Part shown: positions 14,071 through 17,888 of the stretch, piece after piece
Numbering within the stretch: position 1 is the stretch's first letter
How the letters are laid out: each line of letters begins with the position of its first letter
Source: Cyanobacteria bacterium UBA3803
GTDB taxonomy: Bacteria > Cyanobacteriota > Vampirovibrionia > Gastranaerophilales > Gastranaerophilaceae
Length of the DNA: 17,888 nucleotides
NCBI GenBank assembly: GCA_002369055.1
Contig: DFEL01000109.1
Location: 1-17,888 of the forward strand
Reading direction: 5' to 3'
Program-made: the position numbers and the translations under genes
Notes under the pieces: generated by a model
Told to the model about the DNA's origin: nothing
Database searches by the model: none
What the model saw: the letters and a program-made list of their open reading frames with translations, nothing else

Positions 14071-15603
14071 TTATTTTGCAATTTCTGTTGTTCTAAATTC
14101 TCTAACAACCGTAACACGAATTTGACCAGGATAATCAAGTTCATCCTCAATACGTTTTGCGATATCTCTGGCAAGTTTTTGAGATGCTAAATCGTCAAAC
14201 TGCTCAGCCTCAACGATAACCCTAACTTCTCTACCTGCTTGAACAGCAAATGATTGTTTAATACCTTTAAAACTATTTACTATTTCTTCAATTTTTTGTA
14301 AACGTTTAATGTAAATTTCTAAAGTATCTCGTCTTGCACCCGGACGACCGGCTGAAATTGCATCAGCAATCTTTACAAGTACTGCTTCAATAGTATTTGC
14401 TGTAACGTCGTTATGGTGAGCCTCAATAGCATGTATAATTTCCATTTTTTCACCATATTTATTTGCAATTTCAACACCTAATTGAATATGAGTACCTTCC
14501 TGTGTTTGATCAACGGCTTTACCAATATCGTGTAATAAGCCTGCACGCTTTGCAACATTTACGTTAGCACCTAATTCGGCAGCAAGCATGCCAGCAATAT
14601 GACCAACTTCTAACGAATGTTTTAAAACATTTTGACCATAGCTTGTTCTATAATATAGTCTACCCAAAGTTTTTAAAAGTTCTTTATTTAATCCCATAAT
14701 ACCCATATCTAATGCGGCATTTTCACCTTCTGTAAGAATTTTCTTTTCAACTTCTTCTTGAGCCTTATTTACCATTTCTTCAATACGAACAGGGTGAATA
14801 CGACCGTCAGAAATAAGTTTTTCTAAAGCAAGTTTTGCAACTTCACGTCTTACAGGGTCAAAACTTGATAATACAACAGCTTCAGGGGTATCATCAATAA
14901 TTAAATCAACACCGGTAAGAGTTTCTAATGTTCTGATATTACGACCTTCACGACCGATAATACGACCCTTCATTTCATCACTTGGCAAAGAAACAACAGA
15001 AACAGTACTTTCAACAACTTGATCCATAACACATCTTTGCATAGTTGTTGATAGTATTTCTTGAGATTGCTCTAAAGCCTTCTCTTTAATTTTAGCTTCG
15101 TTTTCACGAATTAATTGTAATTCTTCTTGAGCCAAATCATTTTTTAATTGTTCTAAAAGCATTTTTTTAGCATCTTCGGCAGACATACCCGAAATTCTTT
15201 CAAGTTCTGAAGTTTGTTTTTGTACTAATTCTGCAAGATAATCTTCTTTTTCAAGAAGTTCATCCATTTTCTTTTGTGCCGCTGCCTCTTTTTCTGTGGC
15301 ATCTTGGATTTTATCTTCCAAAACATCTTCTCTCTGTGCTAATTTTGCTTCTTGGCGTGATAACTCTTGTCTTCTTGTTCTTTCTTCTTCATTTAACTGT
15401 TCTCGCTCTGTTTGCAAAGCATCTTTTGCTTTTATCATTGCTTCTTTTACCAAAAGTTTTTCTTTTGCTTCTAAATCATTTTGTTTTTTCAGAGCTTCAT
15501 CTTTTAATGCATTGTATTTTGCACGCTGGTTCACAAGAACAGCAGTAAATACAACGGCTAAAACTACGACTATAATAATCGCAACCATTGAAACTAAATC
15601 CAT
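14071..15603 (-). CDS. rny: Ribonuclease Y
   Basis: Membrane-anchored endoribonuclease that initiates mRNA decay in bacteria lacking RNase E-based degradosomes. 510 residues, the normal size. Order of parts: N-terminal transmembrane helix (about 5-25), a long charged coiled coil (about 27-190) rich in Glu, Lys and Gln, a KH domain around GRIIGREGRNI (213-223), and an HD domain with His329 (LKHSLEVGH) and the diagnostic LLHDIGK (His358, Asp359). The C-terminal domain includes YPGQIRVTV. An AAGGGT ribosome-binding site lies 10-15 nt upstream. It heads the rny-ymdB-PHP-prepilin operon and is divergent from pepA. A leader of about 138 nt with a hairpin is predicted. Confidence 0.97.
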   Translation of the reverse strand: MDLVSMVAIIIVVVLAVVFTAVLVNQRAKYNALKDEALKKQNDLEAKEKLLVKEAMIKAKDALQTEREQLNEEERTRRQELSRQEAKLAQREDVLEDKIQDATEKEAAAQKKMDELLEKEDYLAELVQKQTSELERISGMSAEDAKKMLLEQLKNDLAQEELQLIRENEAKIKEKALEQSQEILSTTMQRCVMDQVVESTVSVVSLPSDEMKGRIIGREGRNIRTLETLTGVDLIIDDTPEAVVLSSFDPVRREVAKLALEKLISDGRIHPVRIEEMVNKAQEEVEKKILTEGENAALDMGIMGLNKELLKTLGRLYYRTSYGQNVLKHSLEVGHIAGMLAAELGANVNVAKRAGLLHDIGKAVDQTQEGTHIQLGVEIANKYGEKMEIIHAIEAHHNDVTANTIEAVLVKIADAISAGRPGARRDTLEIYIKRLQKIEEIVNSFKGIKQSFAVQAGREVRVIVEAEQFDDLASQKLARDIAKRIEDELDYPGQIRVTVVREFRTTEIAK

Positions 15604-15647
15604 AATTTTTAATACCCTTACTTTCTATTTTTACAAATACACACAAT

Positions 15648-15670
15648 TTCGGCACATATAGCCTACCGAA
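15648..15670 (-). promoter_or_regulatory. Hairpin in the predicted rny 5' leader
   Basis: On the minus strand TTCGGTA / 9-nt loop / TGCCGAA-type arms pair over 7 bp with one wobble (TTCGGTA with TGTGCCGAA less its loop bases). It lies about 45 nt before the rny start and has no following T-run, so it is not an intrinsic terminator. A role as an RNA-stability or autoregulatory element is only inference. Confidence 0.35.
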
Positions 15671-15747
15671 CAATCCCTTTTAAGTTGTATATATAAAAAA
15701 GTAATTTTATTGCATATATTTTAAAAAATTTAACTACTACTAATTAA

Positions 15748-15776
15748 ATTTTATCATGACAAATATATTTTGTATA
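15748..15776 (-). promoter_or_regulatory. Probable rny promoter
   Basis: On the minus strand, TATACA (-35, 15771-15776), a 17 bp spacer and TAAAAT (-10, 15748-15753) preceded by TGA, which gives an extended -10. The predicted start near 15741 leaves a leader of about 138 nt before rny. Confidence 0.45.
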
Positions 15777-15798
15777 GGTTTATTAAAAAAAATTTATA

Positions 15799-15807
15799 TG
15801 TTATTAT
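15799..15807 (+). promoter_or_regulatory. Probable pepA promoter (extended -10)
   Basis: TGtTATTAT is an extended -10 with no good -35. Transcription would start near 15814, leaving about 20 nt of leader that holds the AAAGGA ribosome-binding site (15822-15827), 6 nt from the ATG. Confidence 0.4.
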
Positions 15808-15833
15808 TAATCTGCAAAAAGAAAGGATAAAAT

Positions 15834-17231
15834 ATGGAAATTAAATTTATTTCTGACGTAAAAAAACAAGAATGCGACATTCTTTTGGTAAACATGTTTG
15901 AAGGTGAAGAAACATCAAACGACATCGCAAATGAATATGCATTAAAACAAGACAAATTTGAAGGAAAATTTGGTACAACTTATCTGCTTCCAACTTATGA
16001 CAAGCAACCCGCAAAAAAAGTTCTTGTTGTAGGCTTGGGTAAAAAAGAAGATTTAAACAACAATAAAGTTAGAGAAGCAATGTCAAAAGCGGTTAAAAAA
16101 GCACTTCAAATGAAAGCTAAATCACTAACTGTTGATTTTGAAGGTATAAATTTAGACTATGCGGACATGATTTCAGAAGGTGCAATGATAGCCGATTACG
16201 CTTTTGATAAATACAAAACAGAAAAGAAAGACCGCCTTGAAACACTATATGTTAATACAGATGAAGCATTAACAAAAAAAGGTCAAAAAAGAGCTGAAGC
16301 AATGGAATTAACAAGAAATATTGCAAATGAACCAGCTCAATATGCAACTCCTGAAAAATTAGCAGAAATTGCATTAAGTTTAGGTCTTGAAACAAAAGTT
16401 TATAACAGAAAAGAATGCGAAGAAATGGGTATGAATGCATATCTTGCAGTAGCAAGAGGAAGTGCAAAAGAACCTAAATTTATTCACATGAAATACATTC
16501 CTAAAAATCCTAAAAAAAGAATTGCAATAATAGGCAAAGGTCTTTGCTTCGACAGTGGCGGTATGGACTTAAAACCTGCATCATCAATGCTTACAATGCG
16601 TGATGATATGTCAGGTGCAGCGTGTATTTTGGGAGTTATGAGCAAAATTAAAGAATTTGCACCAAATGTAGAAGTTCACGGCATAATAGCCGCATGCGAA
16701 AATATGATTGGACCTGATGCATACAAACCGGGTGATATTCTAACTGCAAAGAACGGAAAAACAATTGAAATAGACAATACAGACGCAGAAGGCAGAGTAA
16801 CACTTGCCGATGCACTTTGTTATGCTTGTGAACTTAAAGTTGATGAAATTATAGATATAGCAACACTTACAGGTGCTTGCATGGTAGCACTTGGAACACA
16901 CGCATCAGGCATAATGGGCAACAATGACCAACTTGTTAAAAAGTTAATTGAAATAGGAGAAAAATCAGGCGAAAGATACTGGGAAATGCCTATGTTCAAA
17001 GAATATTTTGACAGCCTGAAAAGTGAAATAGCAGATATGAAAAACACAGGTTCACGCTGGGGTGGTGCATCAGCAGCAGGCTTATTCTTAAAAGAATTTG
17101 TAACAGATGACGTTAAATGGGCACATCTTGACGTTGCAGGAACCGCATTTATAGATAAGCCGATAAAAGAATTTTGCAAAGGTGCAACAGGTATCGGTGT
17201 AAGAACTTTGATTAAATATATTACAAAATAG
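15834..17231 (+). CDS. pepA: Leucyl aminopeptidase (M17 family, cytosol aminopeptidase)
   Basis: Cytosolic two-metal exopeptidase that removes N-terminal residues in peptide turnover. 465 residues. The less conserved N-terminal domain (about 1-155) precedes the catalytic domain with all expected residues: Lys235 and Asp240 in GKGLCFDSGG, Lys247 in DLKPAS, Asp258 in RDDMSGAA, and Asp317, Glu319 and Arg321 in the diagnostic NTDAEGR (315-321), then DIATLTGA. Spacing matches E. coli PepA with a constant offset of 35. Some E. coli-type PepA proteins also bind DNA in site-specific recombination; nothing here shows that role. It has a good AAAGGA ribosome-binding site, its own promoter and its own terminator, so it is probably a single-gene unit. 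Confidence 0.96.
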   Translation: MEIKFISDVKKQECDILLVNMFEGEETSNDIANEYALKQDKFEGKFGTTYLLPTYDKQPAKKVLVVGLGKKEDLNNNKVREAMSKAVKKALQMKAKSLTVDFEGINLDYADMISEGAMIADYAFDKYKTEKKDRLETLYVNTDEALTKKGQKRAEAMELTRNIANEPAQYATPEKLAEIALSLGLETKVYNRKECEEMGMNAYLAVARGSAKEPKFIHMKYIPKNPKKRIAIIGKGLCFDSGGMDLKPASSMLTMRDDMSGAACILGVMSKIKEFAPNVEVHGIIAACENMIGPDAYKPGDILTAKNGKTIEIDNTDAEGRVTLADALCYACELKVDEIIDIATLTGACMVALGTHASGIMGNNDQLVKKLIEIGEKSGERYWEMPMFKEYFDSLKSEIADMKNTGSRWGGASAAGLFLKEFVTDDVKWAHLDVAGTAFIDKPIKEFCKGATGIGVRTLIKYITK

Positions 17232-17251
17232 AAGTAAACAACTGATTGAAT

Positions 17252-17279
17252 AAAAGTCGGTGCAGTCGCGCCGACTTTT
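17252..17279 (+). terminator. Intrinsic terminator of pepA
   Basis: Arms AAAAGTCGGTGC (17252-17263) and GCGCCGACTTTT (17268-17279) pair over 12 bp, including one G-T wobble, around a 4-nt AGTC loop, ending in a T-run. It lies 20 nt after the pepA stop. The A-tract on the 5' side makes it usable from either direction. Confidence 0.9.
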
Positions 17280-17301
17280 ATTTATGGCAGGGCAATAGAT
17301 G

Positions 17302-17361
17302 CGTAGAGGTCTGGAGGCGTAGAGGCGAGAAGGTTGGAAGTTTGGATGTTTAGAGGTTTGG
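17302..17361 (+). repeat. Degenerate 8-nt tandem repeat (YKTRGAGG-like)
   Basis: Seven consecutive units read cGTAGAGG, tCTGGAGG, cGTAGAGG, cGAGAAGG, tTGGAAG (one base short), tTTGGATG, tTTAGAGG, then a partial tTTGG. The strand is purine-rich and the repeat is not in any gene. Confidence 0.65.
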
Positions 17362-17374
17362 CTTTTATTTAATT

Positions 17375-17403
17375 AAAAGTTGAAAATGGAAAATGGAAAA
17401 TTG
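17375..17403 (+). repeat. Heptanucleotide repeat, copy A (RTKGAAA units)
   Basis: Units gttgaaa, atggaaa, atggaaa, attg in exact 7-nt phase (17379-17403), preceded by aaaa. The same units recur at 17625-17659. Confidence 0.7.
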
Positions 17404-17420
17404 TTTCGTTTTTTAATTTT

Positions 17421-17452
17421 CCCTCCCTTGGGGGAGGGTGTCCGAAAGGACA
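17421..17452 (+). repeat. REP-like double hairpin
   Basis: Two adjacent stems: CCCTCCC / TTGG loop / GGGAGGG (17421-17438), then TGTCC / GAAA tetraloop / GGACA (17439-17452). This is followed by the G-rich run ggagagggg. There is no T-tract, so it is not an obvious terminator. The structure is typical of small dispersed palindromic repeats. Confidence 0.65.
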
Positions 17453-17473
17453 GGAGAGGGGTTATTGAGTAAC

Positions 17474-17596
17474 CATGTCATTGCGAGCGAACGTTAGTGA
17501 GCGTGGCAATCCCATTGATATAATATGTCAGCTTGCAATTTGCCTAATTGTATCAATGAGATTACTACACAATCTTCGAATGTTCGTAATGACATG
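17474..17596 (+). repeat. MITE-like palindromic element (nested inverted repeats)
   Basis: 123 bp bounded by CATGTCATT and its perfect complement AATGACATG. The match continues imperfectly inward (GCGAGC versus ACGAAC). A second inner inverted repeat pairs AATCCCATTGATA (17508-17520) with TATCAATGAGATT (17551-17563), with 12 of 13 matching. The left part, TCATTGCGAGCGAACG...GTGGCAATCCC, resembles a widespread bacterial dispersed palindromic repeat. There is no coding capacity and no obvious target-site duplication. Confidence 0.65.
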
Positions 17597-17624
17597 AAGT
17601 TGCATAGGGCAGGCGTTTTATATA

Positions 17625-17659
17625 ATTGCAAATGGAAAGTTGAAAATGGAAAATTGAAA
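17625..17659 (+). repeat. Heptanucleotide repeat, copy B (RTKGAAA units)
   Basis: Five units in 7-nt phase: attgcaa, atggaaa, gttgaaa, atggaaa, attgaaa. Same units and orientation as copy A; the two copies flank the REP-like hairpins and the MITE-like element. Confidence 0.7.
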
Positions 17660-17736
17660 ATTTTACTGTGTTTCAAATAGCCATAAGAAACACAGAAAAC
17701 GTGGTATATTGTAGCGTAACAGCGCAATATTACTAT

Positions 17737-17811
17737 GTAGGGACGAGCCGCGCTCGTCCGCTGATGCGTGCCTGCCAATCGAAAGTGCGGACAAGCAGTG
17801 CTTGTCCCTAC
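17737..17811 (+). repeat. Inverted 25-bp repeat pair, each arm a perfect hairpin
   Basis: The left arm 17737-17761 and right arm 17787-17811 are inverted copies matching at 20 of 25 positions, around a 25-nt spacer. Each contains its own 8-bp stem: GGACGAGC/GCTCGTCC (17741-17759) and GGACAAGC/GCTTGTCC (17789-17807), with 3-nt loops. GTAGGGAC and GTCCCTAC mark the outer ends. It is not a gene. Confidence 0.7.
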
Positions 17812-17831
17812 GTCATGAAACGAAGCTTGCT

Positions 17832-17848
17832 GCGGGCAGATTGCCCGC
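17832..17848 (+). repeat. Short GC-rich hairpin
   Basis: GCGGGCA / GAT / TGCCCGC, a perfect 7-bp stem. A similar gggcgggca string ends the window (17879-17888), so another copy or the rest of this element may lie just outside. Confidence 0.5.
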
Positions 17849-17888
17849 GCTGCATCATATGTATAGCTTTCCGCGCATCGGGCGGGCA

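Larger units (their letters stand above)
17285..17888. other. About 600 bp non-coding repeat cluster
   Basis: No credible gene is present. The stretch holds, in order, an octamer tandem repeat, two heptamer repeat tracts, a REP-like double hairpin, a MITE-like palindrome, an inverted hairpin pair and a GC-rich hairpin, as listed separately. The last 150 bp are visibly more GC-rich than the surrounding genes. Confidence 0.75.

Noticed and set aside
17494..17778. A 94-codon minus-strand open frame in the repeat cluster
   Set aside because: It runs through the MITE-like element, a heptamer tract and one arm of the hairpin pair; the translation is just these repeats read through.
17285..17888. 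CRISPR array in the right-end repeats
   Set aside because: Repeat units are 7-8 nt in tandem or single palindromes; there are no regularly spaced 25-35 nt repeats with unique spacers, and no cas genes.

Overview
The window is an AT-rich, gene-dense chromosomal segment from a diderm bacterium. It combines LPS machinery (LptB, an LptF/G-type permease, LpxK), a Mla/MCE lipid transporter, the MEP isoprenoid enzyme Dxr, and an RNase Y-YmdB pair of the kind familiar from Firmicutes, plus a type IV pilin-like protein with an A|FTLMEL cleavage site. That mixture, with the low GC, best fits a non-photosynthetic relative of Cyanobacteria (Melainabacteria/Vampirovibrionia, Gastranaerophilales-like). This assignment is an inference from gene content; no rRNA or other marker is present.

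Layout. (1) 1-1148, minus: a CNT/NupC-family nucleoside transporter, cut by the window edge. (2) 1266-2420, plus: an unrecognised secreted protein, convergent with dxr (2423-3556, minus). (3) 3621-7065, plus: a lipoprotein solute-binding protein, lptB, an lptF/G permease and a phosphodiester glycosidase, tightly packed. (4) 7112-11699, plus: mlaE-mlaF-mlaD-lpxK-nth, with a strong promoter abutting the mlaE start codon and a probable internal promoter before mlaD. (5) 15603-11691, minus: rny-ymdB-PHP phosphoesterase-prepilin, with 9, 18 and 13 nt gaps. (6) 15834-17231, plus: pepA, divergent from rny and closed by a clear intrinsic terminator. (7) 17285-17888: about 600 bp without a credible gene, packed with several palindromic and tandem repeat families.

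How the genes work together. Regions 3 and 4 form an outer-membrane biogenesis block: LpxK completes the lipid A 4'-phosphate, LptB with its permease drives LPS export, and MlaE/F/D move phospholipids between membranes. Region 5 is mainly an RNA-turnover operon: a membrane endonuclease, a cyclic-nucleotide/RNA-end phosphoesterase and a PHP-family nuclease or phosphatase. The remaining genes are housekeeping.

No clearly new multi-gene system is visible. The most notable points are: the mlaE promoter placement that predicts a leaderless mRNA; the altered base-recognition motif in the nucleoside transporter; the glycosidase and orphan binding protein packed around the LPS exporter genes; the prepilin inside the RNA-turnover operon; and the repeat cluster at the right end, where two hairpins differ by a compensatory base-pair change.
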